A stretch of DNA of 38,580 nt, taken from contig CADCIQ010000015.1 in assembly GCA_902801425.1 (NCBI GenBank), positions 4,762-43,341 on the forward strand. Reading direction: 5' to 3'. Source of the stretch: an uncultured Bacteroidales bacterium (GTDB lineage: Bacteria; Bacteroidota; Bacteroidia; Bacteroidales; Bacteroidaceae). This document shows positions 14,457 through 24,109 of the stretch, in pieces (the stretch's first letter is position 1; every line of letters begins with the position of its first letter). Position numbers and translations under genes: made by a program. The notes beneath the pieces are model-generated. The model worked only from the letters and a program-made list of their open reading frames with translations. It was not told where the DNA came from and did no database searches.

Positions 14457-17057
14457 CTATTTTCCTGACCTGAACGTAATGCCGCTATCATTTGCATCAA
14501 TGATAATCTCGTGTTCACGTGTCACCTCACCTGCAAGGAGCGACTTACTGAGAGCGTTGAGCACGTCGCGCTGGATGGCACGCTTAACAGGACGAGCACC
14601 GAACTCTGGATCGAATCCTGCCTGAGCAAGATATTCCACAGCCTTGTCGGTTACTCGGAGGCTGAAGCCTTGTTGCTCCAGCATCTTGCTAACGGCATTC
14701 ATCTGCAAGCGAACAACACCTGCAATCTCATCCTTGTTCAATGGGGTGAACATGATAGTCTCGTCAATACGGTTGAGGAACTCAGGACGGATGGTCTGCT
14801 TCAGCAAAGCAGAGATACGACCGAATAGAGCCTCTGACTGACTGGCGCTGAGAGCACCACCATTCTTGTTTATCTCCTCCTGAATGAGGTGACTGCCAAG
14901 GTTACTTGTCATGATGATGATAGTGTTACGGAAATTGACGGTACGGCCCTTAGAGTCGGTCAAACGACCATCATCAAGCACCTGAAGCAGGATGTTGAAC
15001 ACATCAGGGTGAGCCTTCTCAATCTCGTCGAATAGGACAACAGAGTAAGGTTTTCTGCGAACAGCCTCAGTAAGCTGACCACCCTCATCATAGCCCACAT
15101 ATCCCGGAGGCGCACCTATCAGTCTTGTCACGCTGAACTTCTCCTGATACTCGCTCATGTCAATACGAGTCATCATGGTCTCATCGTTGAAGAGATAGTC
15201 GGCAAGAGCCTTTGCAAGCTCTGTCTTACCCACACCTGTTGTTCCGAGGAAGATAAACGATGCTATTGGTCGCTTTGGGTCTTGAAGTCCTGCACGAGAA
15301 CGGCGAACAGCATCGCTGACGGCTGTTATTGCCTCGTCCTGACCGATAACACGATGGTGCAGTTCCTCCTCCAGATGAAGCAGTTTCTCACGCTCGCTCT
15401 GGAGCATACGAGAGACAGGAATACCCGTCCAACGGCTTACAACCTCTGCAATATCATCCTCAGTAACCTCCTCCTTAACCATAGCCTCAGCACCCTGAGC
15501 AGAGTGGAGCTGTGACTGTATAGAATTGATCTCATCCTCAAGAGCCTTCAGCTTGCCATAGCGGATTTCAGCTACCTTACCATAGTTACCTTCGCGCTCG
15601 GCACGCTCAGCCTCGAACTTGAGTTGTTCTATCTGTTGTTTGTTCTGCTGAATCTTATTGACGAGTTCCTTCTCGCTCTGCCACTTGGATTTATACTGGC
15701 TCACCTCCTCCTGAAGGTCGGCAATCTCCTTGTTGAGCTGTGCGAGTTTATCCTCATCATTCTCACGCTTGATAGCCTCACGCTCTATTTCGAGTTGTGC
15801 CAGACGACGTGTCTTCTCGTCCAATTCCTCTGGAAGAGAGTCGCGCTCCATACGAAGCTTAGCGGCAGCCTCGTCCATAAGGTCGATAGCCTTATCAGGC
15901 AGGAATCGGTCGGAGATATAACGCTCTGAAAGCTTCACGGCAGCGATGCAGGCATCATCCTGAATACGTACACGATGATGATTCTCATAGCGTTCCTTCA
16001 AGCCACGAAGGATTGAGATTGCACTCATCTCGTCAGGCTCATCAACCATGACGGTTTGGAATCGGCGTTCCAGAGCCTTATCCTTCTCGAAGTATTTCTG
16101 ATACTCGTTGAGGGTTGTTGCACCAATGGCACGCAATTCACCACGAGCAAGGGCAGGTTTTAGGATGTTAGCGGCATCCATAGCACCCTCACCACCACCA
16201 GCACCCACAAGGGTGTGAATCTCGTCGATGAAGAGGATGATACGACCGTCGGCACCTGTAACCTCAGAGATGACACTCTTGAGTCGTTCCTCGAACTCGC
16301 CCTTATACTTCGCACCTGCAACAAGAGCACCCATATCGAGTGAATAGAGCATCTTGTCCTTCAGGTTCTCAGGCACGTCACCACGCACGATACGCTGTGC
16401 CAGCCCCTCGACGATGGCAGTCTTACCAGTACCAGGCTCACCTATTAATATAGGGTTGTTCTTGGTACGGCGAGAAAGAATCTGGAGCACACGGCGAATC
16501 TCATCATCACGACCGATGACAGGGTCGAGTTTTCCAGCTCGGGCATCAGCCACAAGGTTCTTGGCATATTTCTCAAGTGAACGGTAGTTATCGTCAGCCG
16601 ACTGTGACTTCACGTTCTTACCCTGACGCAGTTCCTTTATGGCAGACAATACATTCTGCCTGTTAAGACCTGCATCCTTCAGGATACGGCTTGCCGTACT
16701 GTTCACTTCAACAAGAGCAAGGAACAATGTCTCCACGCTAACGAACTCATCGCCCATCTCCTGAGCAAGAGCCTCAGCACGGGTAAACACCTGATTGCTT
16801 TCGTTTGAAAGATAAGGCTGACCGTTGCCACCTGATACCTTTGGCAAATGATTTATCTCACTCTCCACCACCTGTGATATATGTTGTGGATTAACGCCCT
16901 GCTTCTGGAACAGGAAACCTGCAACATCCTGTGCCTTGTTGAGAATGGCACGGAGGATATGAACAGGCTCAATGGTTTGTTGACCACTGCGTTGTGCACC
17001 GTTGACGGCTTCTTGAACCGTTTGTTGTGCCTTGATTGTAAACTTTTCGAAATTCAT
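14457..17057 (-). CDS. clpB: ATP-dependent disaggregase ClpB
   Basis: A hexameric AAA+ chaperone that works with DnaK to dissolve protein aggregates after heat or other stress. At 866 residues it is full length. Order of parts: Clp N-domain (1-145), first AAA+ module with Walker A GEPGTGKT at 206-213 and Walker B LFIDEIH at 275-281, the long ClpB/Hsp104 coiled-coil M-domain at about 405-525, second AAA+ module with GTTGVGKT at 605-612, and the C-terminal D2-small domain. Presence of the M-domain separates it from ClpA and ClpC. It has an unusually strong Shine-Dalgarno sequence and its own terminator. No heat-shock-type promoter was recognised upstream. Confidence 0.97.
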   Translation of the reverse strand: MNFEKFTIKAQQTVQEAVNGAQRSGQQTIEPVHILRAILNKAQDVAGFLFQKQGVNPQHISQVVESEINHLPKVSGGNGQPYLSNESNQVFTRAEALAQEMGDEFVSVETLFLALVEVNSTASRILKDAGLNRQNVLSAIKELRQGKNVKSQSADDNYRSLEKYAKNLVADARAGKLDPVIGRDDEIRRVLQILSRRTKNNPILIGEPGTGKTAIVEGLAQRIVRGDVPENLKDKMLYSLDMGALVAGAKYKGEFEERLKSVISEVTGADGRIILFIDEIHTLVGAGGGEGAMDAANILKPALARGELRAIGATTLNEYQKYFEKDKALERRFQTVMVDEPDEMSAISILRGLKERYENHHRVRIQDDACIAAVKLSERYISDRFLPDKAIDLMDEAAAKLRMERDSLPEELDEKTRRLAQLEIEREAIKRENDEDKLAQLNKEIADLQEEVSQYKSKWQSEKELVNKIQQNKQQIEQLKFEAERAEREGNYGKVAEIRYGKLKALEDEINSIQSQLHSAQGAEAMVKEEVTEDDIAEVVSRWTGIPVSRMLQSEREKLLHLEEELHHRVIGQDEAITAVSDAVRRSRAGLQDPKRPIASFIFLGTTGVGKTELAKALADYLFNDETMMTRIDMSEYQEKFSVTRLIGAPPGYVGYDEGGQLTEAVRRKPYSVVLFDEIEKAHPDVFNILLQVLDDGRLTDSKGRTVNFRNTIIIMTSNLGSHLIQEEINKNGGALSASQSEALFGRISALLKQTIRPEFLNRIDETIMFTPLNKDEIAGVVRLQMNAVSKMLEQQGFSLRVTDKAVEYLAQAGFDPEFGARPVKRAIQRDVLNALSKSLLAGEVTREHEIIIDANDSGITFRSGK

Positions 17058-17060
17058 AGT

Positions 17061-17070
17061 TACCTCCTTT
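17061..17070 (-). promoter_or_regulatory. Strong Shine-Dalgarno before clpB
   Basis: AAAGGAGGTA ends 3 bases before the clpB ATG, with the GGAGG core about 6 bases away. Bacteroidota genes seldom carry such a site, and the other genes in this window lack one. It fixes the clpB start at 17057. Confidence 0.75.
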
Positions 17071-17192
17071 TATATTATTTCAGTTTTCAGTATTTCATTT
17101 TTTCAAATACAACATATTTGCCAAGCATATCCACTATGTCATTATGGCGTTACAGTGATAATTTTTTATGCCATTCTGGCAGAAAAGTAGTA

Positions 17193-17229
17193 TTTGCAAC
17201 AGCGTTGCACCGACATTTATATACCTTTG
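17193..17229 (+). promoter_or_regulatory. Permease promoter with overlapping palindrome
   Basis: The -7 box TACCTTTG is at 17222-17229. A TTTG at 17193-17196 is 25 bases upstream, longer than usual. Between them, TGCAACAGCGTTGCA (17195-17209) is a perfect 6-bp inverted repeat with a 3-base centre. A poor spacer plus a palindrome in it is the arrangement expected of a regulated metal-response promoter, but no regulator is known. Confidence 0.5.
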
Positions 17230-17257
17230 TACCCAGAAATAAAAAACAAAGGAAAAT

Positions 17258-18559
17258 ATGGAACAAATACTACATCTCATCAACGAAATGTCTCCTTTCC
17301 TATTATTAGGATTCCTCCTTGCAGGACTTATGCACGCATTCATCCCAGGGCAGATATACAGCCGATATCTGGCAAAGCCAACATTCAGTAGTGTACTCTA
17401 TTCCGCCCTCTTCGGCATCCCTCTCCCACTCTGCTCTTGCGGAGTGATACCAACGGCTATGTCGCTCCGTAAGGAAGGGGCAAGCAAGGGTGCGGTGGTT
17501 TCTTTCCTTATAGCAACACCACAGACAGGCGTGGACTCAATAATAGCCACCTACTCGCTCATGGGACTTCCTTTCGCCATAGCTCGCCCAATCATAGCAT
17601 TCGTGACGGCATTGTTCGGAGGACAGATGGTGAATATGGTAAAAGACCCCTCCCCAGCCCTCCCGAGGGAGGGAGAGGAAAGTCAGCATAATAAACCTGT
17701 AGAGGCAGAATGCGAATGCGGGCACAACCACGAACATTCACACGAGCACGAACAATCTTTTATTGGGAAGATAAAAGAAGCTCTCTCCTACGCTTTCCTT
17801 GAAATGATGGAGGATATAGGTAAATGGTTGATGATAGGACTGATAGTGGCAGGACTGATAACTGTGCTTGTGCCAGACAGTTTCTTCGAGGTATTCAAGG
17901 ACAACTCATTGGCAAGTATGCTACTTGTGCTTGCTTTTGCCATACCAATGTACCTGTGCGCTACGGGAAGTATTCCTATAGCAGTAGCCCTGATGCTGAA
18001 GGGATTAACACCAGGTTCGGCTCTTGTGTTGCTCATGGCTGGTCCAGCTTGTAACATGGCAAGCATACTTGTTATTAATAAGGTAATGGGCAGGAAGACA
18101 CTCATCACGTATCTGGCAAGTATCATTGCAGGTGCTGTAGGCTTCGGACTCGTAATAGACCATCTTCTGCCACGCGAATGGTTCATACCGACAATAGCCC
18201 CATCAGCAGAATGTTGCCATGAAGAGACCTCTCTCTTCTCATGGATATGCACAGGAGTGCTCATGCTTCTGCTTATCAATGCGGCTTGGCATCACTATCA
18301 CGGCGGTCATCACCATTGCCATTGCCACGACAAGGAATCATGCGATACAACAACAAAAAATCACGATATGGAAATAACAATCAAAGGAATGAACTGCAAC
18401 CATTGTCGCGCTAATGCCGAGAAGGCTATCCTCTCTTGCGACGGTGTTACATCCGCAAATGTTGACCTTGCTTCAGGCAAGGCACAGATTAACGGAAATG
18501 CTGATCTCAACGAGATACGCTCAGCCGTAGAAGCCCTCGGCTTCAGCGTGGAAAACTGA
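17258..18559 (+). CDS. Permease with C-terminal HMA domain, metal-efflux type
   Basis: A 433-residue inner-membrane protein of the DUF318/ArsP-like permease group, with the duplicated signature: PLCSCGVIPTAMSLRKEGAS at 57-76 and YLCATGSIPIAVALMLKGLTP at 232-252. The parts closely fit the permeases called SO_0444-type Cu/Zn efflux transporters. A cytoplasmic loop (about 129-167) contains an in-frame R3 insert (PSPALPREGEE) and a His/Cys-rich run (ECECGHNHEHSHEHEQ). After the last membrane span come HHYHGGHHHCHCHDKE (345-360) and an HMA metal-binding domain (370-433) with GMNCNHC at 377-383. It likely exports a soft or transition metal such as copper or zinc. The metal is inferred. Confidence 0.85.
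   Translation: MEQILHLINEMSPFLLLGFLLAGLMHAFIPGQIYSRYLAKPTFSSVLYSALFGIPLPLCSCGVIPTAMSLRKEGASKGAVVSFLIATPQTGVDSIIATYSLMGLPFAIARPIIAFVTALFGGQMVNMVKDPSPALPREGEESQHNKPVEAECECGHNHEHSHEHEQSFIGKIKEALSYAFLEMMEDIGKWLMIGLIVAGLITVLVPDSFFEVFKDNSLASMLLVLAFAIPMYLCATGSIPIAVALMLKGLTPGSALVLLMAGPACNMASILVINKVMGRKTLITYLASIIAGAVGFGLVIDHLLPREWFIPTIAPSAECCHEETSLFSWICTGVLMLLLINAAWHHYHGGHHHCHCHDKESCDTTTKNHDMEITIKGMNCNHCRANAEKAILSCDGVTSANVDLASGKAQINGNADLNEIRSAVEALGFSVEN
17646..17678 (+). repeat. R3 palindrome inside the permease gene
   Basis: ACCCCTCCCCAGCCCTCCC, GAGGGAGGGAGAGG. It is nearly identical to 34782-34817 and inserted in frame, encoding about 12 residues of a loop between membrane segments. Confidence 0.85.
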
Positions 18560-18573
18560 GACAGTATAAAAAA

Positions 18574-18658
18574 GAAACGGATTTATCTCTGATGCGTCTG
18601 ATAGTTAGCGCAATACGTATTCCGCTAATTTCCAGACAAAACGAGATAAATCCGTTTC
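18574..18658. repeat. R1 hairpin repeat, copy A (bidirectional terminator)
   Basis: GAAACGGATTTATCTC (18574-18589) pairs perfectly with 18643-18658. Inner pairs GTCTG/CAGAC and TTAGCG/CGCTAA, and the palindrome AATACGTATT at the tip, extend it to nearly a full-length hairpin. T-rich flanks lie on both sides (TTTTTTATAC on the minus strand). It sits between the convergent permease and carboxylesterase genes, so it probably ends both. Confidence 0.85.
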
Positions 18659-18708
18659 CTTATTATATTTTCCTTAAGACTTAGCTACAGATTACTTAGG
18701 GCAAGAAT

Positions 18709-20211
18709 TTATTTTCTTGGTGCAGGACCTGGGAAACCGGGGAAGCCCTGTGGTTGTGGAGCTATCTCTGGATATCCGAAGAAAGAGGCCTCTGCATCCT
18801 TGTCGTTAAGCTTGAAGACCATGAACTTTGGATTCTTCTCAGTACAAGGAGTCCAGGCACCACCATTAGGGCCGTTAGGATCGCTGTACTTAACGAAGTT
18901 AGTCCATGCCGTGAGCATCTTCTCTGAGAGATCCCAGTCGCCCTTAGTCCAAGGACGCCAGCAATGCTTCAGGCTCTTGAACACAAACCAGAGGTCGCTT
19001 GAGTGGAAAGCGCCCTTGAGACGGGATGTGACCTCAGGATGAGAACCATCGTCTGGCAAAGGACGTGCAAACTCGTAAGCCCATGCCTTACCGCCCTTCT
19101 GTCCGCGAACCTTACAGAACTCGGCAATATTAGGAGCCATATTACCCATATCGTTGAGGGTGAAGCCTATCATATAAGGCACATCGGCAAGAGTACCGCC
19201 ACGGGTAGCATCATCGAAGCTCTTCTCACTTACATAGCCGTCGAGAAGTGGCATGAACCTCATGAAGACGCGCTCACCTGTAGCCTGTCCGTAGAGACTT
19301 GGAATAGCAAAGACGGTCTCGGTAGATGCCTGACGCATCTTCTGGAGGTCGGTAAGACCAGCCCAGTCGAACATTTTCTTTGCAGTAGCAGCAGCCTCGG
19401 CAGGAGTACCACCAGTATAACGACCGCCCATCATACCATCACCGTTAGGATTAGGGATGCTGAGTCCCTGAGCACTCATGATAACTGCCTTATGGAACAA
19501 GCCACGAGCAAGAGGAGACTCGCAGAGCGTGCGGACGCTACCGCCTCCGGCACTCTGTCCGAAGATAGTCACGTTGTTAGGATCGCCACCGAACTTCTCT
19601 ATATTCTTCTTTATCCATTTCAAAGCCTCTATCTGATCGAGGATACCGTAGTTACCAGACACCTTGCGAGCACTTTCCTCTACAAGTGCAGGATGATTAA
19701 GGAATCCGAAGATGCCGAGACGATAGTTTATGCTGACGAGCACCACATCCTTGGCACCCCATTCCTGTCCGTCAAACTCAGGCTCAGAGCCCCAGCCTTC
19801 ACGATAGCCACCACCATGAATCCAGAGAGCCACAGGAAGTTTCTTTGATGTCTGTCCCGGTGCCTTGGTCCATACGTTCAGATACAGGCAGTCCTCGCTA
19901 AAAGGAGCCTCCTTGCCATACCCCCATTCGGAGTAGTAGCCGCCAGGGTACTGTATAGCCTGATAGCTTGGATGTCCGAAGGTATCACAAATCTTCACAC
20001 CCTTCCAAGGCACTACAGGCTGTGGTGCTTTCCAACGGTTCTCCTTGATAGGAGGTGCAGCGTATGGTATTCCGCGATAGACATACACATCAGGGTGGTC
20101 ATCGGCAGTAACACCTTGCACCTGACCGCCTTCAATGGTCAGTACTGGGTTTTCCTCTGCATTTACAGTCATTGTGGCTGCTAACAGGAACAGCAATAAT
20201 AGTTTTCTCAT
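18709..20211 (-). CDS. Secreted type-B carboxylesterase
   Basis: 500 residues with a signal peptide (1-18, MRKLLLLFLLAATMTVNA). An alpha/beta-hydrolase of the carboxylesterase type-B (para-nitrobenzyl esterase-like) family. Typical blocks: YRGIPYAAPP at 45-54, EDCLYLNVW at 106-114, oxyanion-hole HGGG at 132-135, nucleophile Ser220 in GQSAGGGS, and the likely catalytic His403 in AFHSSDLWFVF. The acid position is unusual: the family DEG motif reads NDMG near 353-356, so Asp354 may serve. The protein ends in a Pro/Gly/Phe-rich tail (PQPQGFPGFPGPAPRK). It may remove acyl groups from plant polymers; the xylanase is in the same window but 9 kb away. Two R1 repeats flank it. Confidence 0.88.
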   Translation of the reverse strand: MRKLLLLFLLAATMTVNAEENPVLTIEGGQVQGVTADDHPDVYVYRGIPYAAPPIKENRWKAPQPVVPWKGVKICDTFGHPSYQAIQYPGGYYSEWGYGKEAPFSEDCLYLNVWTKAPGQTSKKLPVALWIHGGGYREGWGSEPEFDGQEWGAKDVVLVSINYRLGIFGFLNHPALVEESARKVSGNYGILDQIEALKWIKKNIEKFGGDPNNVTIFGQSAGGGSVRTLCESPLARGLFHKAVIMSAQGLSIPNPNGDGMMGGRYTGGTPAEAAATAKKMFDWAGLTDLQKMRQASTETVFAIPSLYGQATGERVFMRFMPLLDGYVSEKSFDDATRGGTLADVPYMIGFTLNDMGNMAPNIAEFCKVRGQKGGKAWAYEFARPLPDDGSHPEVTSRLKGAFHSSDLWFVFKSLKHCWRPWTKGDWDLSEKMLTAWTNFVKYSDPNGPNGGAWTPCTEKNPKFMVFKLNDKDAEASFFGYPEIAPQPQGFPGFPGPAPRK

Positions 20212-20387
20212 AATAAGTTATTATTTAGTTTACAGATGTTTAGGTCTTTATTATCTTCATGAGAATTAGACGGAAAAACTTGCAAACAGTTTAATTGTCT
20301 TTCCACAAAATATTTTTTTGAGGAAAGTAAATTATCAGAAAATTATGATCAGCAAATTAAGGGCGACATCTGCCACTTGGAAATTAA
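20212..20387. other. Upstream region of the carboxylesterase
   Basis: No gene and no clear TTTG/TAnnTTTG promoter for the minus-strand carboxylesterase was found in this AT-rich stretch. Confidence 0.4.
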
Positions 20388-20459
20388 AAGGGAAACGGAT
20401 TTACCTGATAGCTAGCGCGACACGCATTCCGAATGCGTTCAGACAAATCCGTTTCCCTT
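20388..20459. repeat. R1 hairpin repeat, copy B
   Basis: AAGGGAAACGGATTT (20388-20402) pairs with AAATCCGTTTCCCTT (20445-20459). Inside, CTGA/TCAG and CGCATTC/GAATGCG continue the stem. The core CTGATAGCTAGCGCGACACG matches copy A's CTGATAGTTAGCGCAATACG. Pyrimidine-to-pyrimidine changes such as ACGCATT to ACGTATT are matched on the other arm, so the pairing is kept. Confidence 0.85.
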
Positions 20460-20517
20460 AAAATTTACTGAATTAATTTACTTCTAATTTACTTTCCTAC
20501 CCAAAGGCGCAAACCTT

Positions 20518-21714
20518 TTATTTCGCCTCTTCGTTCTTTTGCTTTCTCTTCTCCGCAATCTTCTCGAAAGTCTGGCGAATGAGATAGCGGCGATACATAA
20601 TGCCGAGAGCGGCAAGGCTATAGACAATAGCGAGGATTGACAAGGCTCTGAACTCAGGAAGGACATCACCGATACGAGCACCCATACTGCTCATCCTCAC
20701 GAAACCACGTATGGCAAAGGTAGAAGGCAGACAGTTTCCTATACCCTGCCAGAAGCCCGGTATTCCGCTCTGAGGCCATGAGATACCAGAGAGGAAAAGG
20801 AATGGTACTGAGGTACATACGGCTGTCAGCATCACAGCCTCACGGAAAGGTATCAGTTCACTGCCGACAAGGGCAAAGCCTATGCACGCTATGAGGTATG
20901 GCGTCATGAATACAAGCCAGTCGAGGAAGTGCACCATCATCACGAAACCGAACATACGAGGCACCACGAGAGTACAATATGCAAGCATCACGGCAAAGAT
21001 TAGCAAAAAGGCTATTCCCTTGCCAAAGAATGCATCAATGACATTTTTCACCATAGGGAAATGCTTCTCGCGCTGAGTACCCGAAAGAAGTCCCACACCA
21101 AGCAGAAGTGCCTGCTGAATGATGAGTACAAGCACGCCTGGCAACACAAAGTTTCCATAACCACCTGTGGTATTAAAGATCGGTACATCCTCAAAATCAA
21201 GAGGTTGCGACATTATCTCAGCCTCCCTGTCGGTATATGTCCCGCTCTTTGCAATCTTTATCTCTGTGCCAATAGCCATACTGACATTCTGAGCCGTCAT
21301 ATATATTGCCTTATAGGTCAACATATAGCTCATATCGCAATATACGCTGACATGTGCCTGCTCATGACGACCTACAGCCGTGGCGAAATTGCTCGGGAAA
21401 TAAAATATACCATAAGCCTCCCCATGCCCTATGTAGCTCTGAGCCTCATGGATACTGCCAGCATAGTAAGCCACGCTTACATCAGGCGAGGCATCCACCT
21501 TTTGGATGAACTCACGACTGAGGGCAGAGTGAGAGTCGTCAACTACCACGACAGGCACATCGTGCACCACCTCATTGTTATATATCCATGAATAGAGTAC
21601 AGGGTATGCCAAAGGAAGTACAATGCAGAACAGCATTGCACCTGAATCCTTGAATATGGCAAGCGTTTCCTGCCACCATATATCGATTATGTTCTTTATG
21701 CGGTCTTTTAACAT
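20518..21714 (-). CDS. ABC-2 type permease
   Basis: 398 residues. One N-terminal membrane segment (about 25-45), a large periplasmic domain (about 50-170), then five to six C-terminal segments (from about 190). This is the layout of ABC-2 permeases of the YhhJ/YbhS-like group. VEVVVVDDSHSALSRE-type periplasmic features appear as VPVVVVDDSHSALSREFIQKV near 74-94. It is the last of the five-gene run and starts 12 bases after its partner, so the pair probably form a heterodimer. No ATP-binding gene lies in the operon. A charged tail (RKQKNEEAK) closes it. Confidence 0.88.
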   Translation of the reverse strand: MLKDRIKNIIDIWWQETLAIFKDSGAMLFCIVLPLAYPVLYSWIYNNEVVHDVPVVVVDDSHSALSREFIQKVDASPDVSVAYYAGSIHEAQSYIGHGEAYGIFYFPSNFATAVGRHEQAHVSVYCDMSYMLTYKAIYMTAQNVSMAIGTEIKIAKSGTYTDREAEIMSQPLDFEDVPIFNTTGGYGNFVLPGVLVLIIQQALLLGVGLLSGTQREKHFPMVKNVIDAFFGKGIAFLLIFAVMLAYCTLVVPRMFGFVMMVHFLDWLVFMTPYLIACIGFALVGSELIPFREAVMLTAVCTSVPFLFLSGISWPQSGIPGFWQGIGNCLPSTFAIRGFVRMSSMGARIGDVLPEFRALSILAIVYSLAALGIMYRRYLIRQTFEKIAEKRKQKNEEAK

Positions 21715-21726
21715 CCTCCCTATTTA

Positions 21727-22896
21727 TTAACTTATATAATCATAATGCCTCATGACATTACCGATACGCTTTGTTAACAGATACGGCATGAGGGCAAAGC
21801 CTACGAGACAGAGAATGTGTGACAAAGCATCTACCATAGGGTAGGCATTGAACACGCATAACTGATATATCATATAATAATGACGCAATGGGAAGAGCCA
21901 AGACAATGCCTGAAGCGGTGGATCCATGGCAAAGACAGGAAAGGCACTTCCTACCATTGAATAGCTCAATACTCCCATAAGCGAGCATAGACTCATACTC
22001 ATACGGAGAGTAGGAACAAGTCCGAAGATGGCGAGACTAAATCCTTGTGCACCTATGACAGAGAGATAGCCGAGAAGCATCATCCTCCATATTCCACCCG
22101 GTGCCGGGAACAGGAGATAGTCAAACAAATACCACATCAACCCAGTCATCACCACGAAATAGATCAAGGTATGAGGTATCAGCTTGCCTAAAATTGCAAC
22201 AATACTATTGTCGCCAGCCGTCTCCATAAGTTCACGGGAGTTCCCAAACTTCAATTCCGTACCGAAACTGAATGGTGTTAGCAGGAAGATGAATAGGAGG
22301 AAACATCCCGGAATAAGCATCGTAGAGAGGTAGATGTTATAATTCACCCATGGGTTTCCTATCGTATGAGCATCAACGACAATAGGCTGAATTGCAGGCA
22401 TGATAAGCTCCGAGCTATAACCCTTAGCCTGAAGCGTAGCCTTGCCGACTGCAGCAGAACCAAGCAACGCCATTGTCTTCATGTCCTTGAAGATGAGCGT
22501 TCCTGCCAAAAGGGATGTCCTGCTGTAATAGAACGAGATCTTTGGCTGACGAGAGGCAAGCAGTTTGTCTGTGGTATGCTTCGGGAAATACATAAAACCA
22601 TATATCTCGCCAGTCTGTATGGCATGTCGGGCATCATCCACGGAAGGATAATGAGCCACCACCTTAGACGACTGGAAAGAGTCGAGCATACGGGTAAGCT
22701 TGCGGGTTGTGGTGGTATTGTCATTATCCACAACACCTATAGGCATCTCCATAGGTTGTCCGCTCTCCATCAAAGTGGTGAAGAATACGGCACAGAGACA
22801 CGGCACGACAACCATGCACGTCAAATATATAGGATATTTGAAGATGATGCGTATCTCGCGGGTTATTACGTTATATAGATTATCTAATGCTTTCAA
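21727..22896 (-). CDS. ABC-2 type permease
   Basis: 389 residues and paralogous in layout to the downstream permease: an N-terminal span (about 20-42), a periplasmic domain with IGVVDNDNTTTTRKLTRMLD near 77-96, and a C-terminal cluster of membrane segments. Encoded after hlyD, separated by a 118-base gap that holds a long hairpin. With TolC and HlyD it would span the envelope and export a small hydrophobic or antimicrobial compound. The substrate is unknown. The operon lacks an ATPase, so energy must come from a gene elsewhere or the family works differently. Confidence 0.88.
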   Translation of the reverse strand: MKALDNLYNVITREIRIIFKYPIYLTCMVVVPCLCAVFFTTLMESGQPMEMPIGVVDNDNTTTTRKLTRMLDSFQSSKVVAHYPSVDDARHAIQTGEIYGFMYFPKHTTDKLLASRQPKISFYYSRTSLLAGTLIFKDMKTMALLGSAAVGKATLQAKGYSSELIMPAIQPIVVDAHTIGNPWVNYNIYLSTMLIPGCFLLFIFLLTPFSFGTELKFGNSRELMETAGDNSIVAILGKLIPHTLIYFVVMTGLMWYLFDYLLFPAPGGIWRMMLLGYLSVIGAQGFSLAIFGLVPTLRMSMSLCSLMGVLSYSMVGSAFPVFAMDPPLQALSWLFPLRHYYMIYQLCVFNAYPMVDALSHILCLVGFALMPYLLTKRIGNVMRHYDYIS

Positions 22897-22911
22897 GATT
22901 ACTTATTGAAG

Positions 22912-23008
22912 TTTCGCAAGTTCCACTTCATAGGTTATAAGGTCACAATGTCTGCACCCGACCTAAAAACCTCTTAACCAGTAAACCTACGACTTGAGTT
23001 TTGCGAAA
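22912..23008 (-). promoter_or_regulatory. Long hairpin between hlyD and the first permease
   Basis: TTTCGCAA (22912-22919) pairs with TTGCGAAA (23001-23008). The inside continues imperfectly: TTCATAGGTTATAAGGTC (22927-22944) against GACCTAAAAACCT and AACCTACGACTT (22960-22996). A T-run does not follow, so this looks more like an mRNA-stability or differential-expression hairpin than a terminator. Confidence 0.6.
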
Positions 23009-23014
23009 GTTGAA

Positions 23015-24001
23015 TTACTTCTTAATAACCAATGACATTCCTGGACGCAAGCCTTCAAACTTAGCTGCAGGACGAGCCTTAACCTCAAAGGTTCTGAGAT
23101 CGTACTGGCCATTGCTCTTTGTGGCCTTCCAAGTGGCATAGCTTCCCTGATCCTTGATGCTTGTCACCTTGAGCTGCAGTTCCTTGTTGAATGCAGGAAC
23201 AAAGGCATTGAAAGTATCACCAGCCTTCAAGCCGTTGAGCTGATCCTCACGCACGTTGAATGTTCCCCACATATCAGACATAATGCTGATAGTCATGATA
23301 GGGCTACCTGTACCTACAAGCTCGCCTACCTTTGGATAGATATTGCTAACCTCACCCTCCATCTGAGCCACCTGAACAGTCTCGTGGATGTATGAGTTCA
23401 CTTCCTGAATAGCACCCTTGGCACGGTTCACCTGTGCGGCGGCAGCACGTTTTTCCTCTGAGCGAGCACCGTTCTGAGCCATGTCATACTGACTCTTTGC
23501 AGCTTTTTCCTGAGCCTCATAGGCCTTGTACTGAGCATAAGCCTCATCGCGTTTCTGCTCGCTTAGCACGCCTTCATCAAAGAGACGCTGAACACGCTGA
23601 TATGATTTCTGGGCAATCTCAAGACCAGCCTTAGCCTGTTGCCAGAGTTCGAAAGCACCCTGTATCTGCTCCTCACGTGCACCAGCCCTTGCCATATCAC
23701 TCATGGCACTTGCAGCATTCTCCGCACTCTGTGCCTGTACCTTCTTAGCCTCAACCTCTGGAGCATCGAGGATTGCGAGGGTATCGCCAACCTTTACGTA
23801 ATCGCCTTCCTTGACACGAATCTCAAGGATACGACCAGGCACCTTACTTGATACGCGATACTCAGCCACATCAACCTGACCTTGAATGAAATCCTGCTCG
23901 TTATCAATCGTGAAAAGACCGATTATGCCAACAATAATGATGACAGCAGCAAAAGCTATCACGCCGAACAGCACACTCTTATGTTGTGATTTTGTACTCA
24001 T
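23015..24001 (-). CDS. HlyD-family periplasmic adaptor
   Basis: 328 residues. One N-terminal membrane anchor (about 10-31), a barrel-sandwich half-motif with YRVSSKVPGRILEIRVKEGDYV near 47-68, a long alpha-helical hairpin (about 85-205) and the returning half GEVSNIYPKVGELVGTGSPI near 215-234, then a beta-barrel domain. It would bridge the inner-membrane permeases and TolC. The gene stands between tolC and the permeases, as in YhiI/EmrA-type exporters. The upstream gap (24002-24109) is filled with near-repeats of ATTACGAATTACTAA and ACTCTTTACTATA with no gene. Confidence 0.92.
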   Translation of the reverse strand: MSTKSQHKSVLFGVIAFAAVIIIVGIIGLFTIDNEQDFIQGQVDVAEYRVSSKVPGRILEIRVKEGDYVKVGDTLAILDAPEVEAKKVQAQSAENAASAMSDMARAGAREEQIQGAFELWQQAKAGLEIAQKSYQRVQRLFDEGVLSEQKRDEAYAQYKAYEAQEKAAKSQYDMAQNGARSEEKRAAAAQVNRAKGAIQEVNSYIHETVQVAQMEGEVSNIYPKVGELVGTGSPIMTISIMSDMWGTFNVREDQLNGLKAGDTFNAFVPAFNKELQLKVTSIKDQGSYATWKATKSNGQYDLRTFEVKARPAAKFEGLRPGMSLVIKK

Positions 24002-24109
24002 CTTATATAATTACGAATTACTAATTACGAATTACTTAGTATAATTACGAGTTGCGAATTACTTTACTCTTTATACTATACTCTTTACTCTGTACACTAT
24101 ACTCTCTTT
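24002..24109. repeat. Degenerate repeats between tolC and hlyD
   Basis: ATTACGAATTACTAATTACG-type units and then ACTCTTTATACTATACTC-type units are tandemly arranged. Similar simple units between genes (TTCATAGT, AATTGACAATT) recur in the window. Confidence 0.55.

Noticed and set aside
19003-19848. 281-codon open frame on the plus strand, opposite the carboxylesterase
   Set aside because: It is antisense to a clear family member, has no recognisable motif, and arises from codon bias of the real gene.
20388-20459. R1 as an insertion-sequence end
   Set aside because: No transposase and no clear target-site duplication next to the copies; kept only as a repeat.
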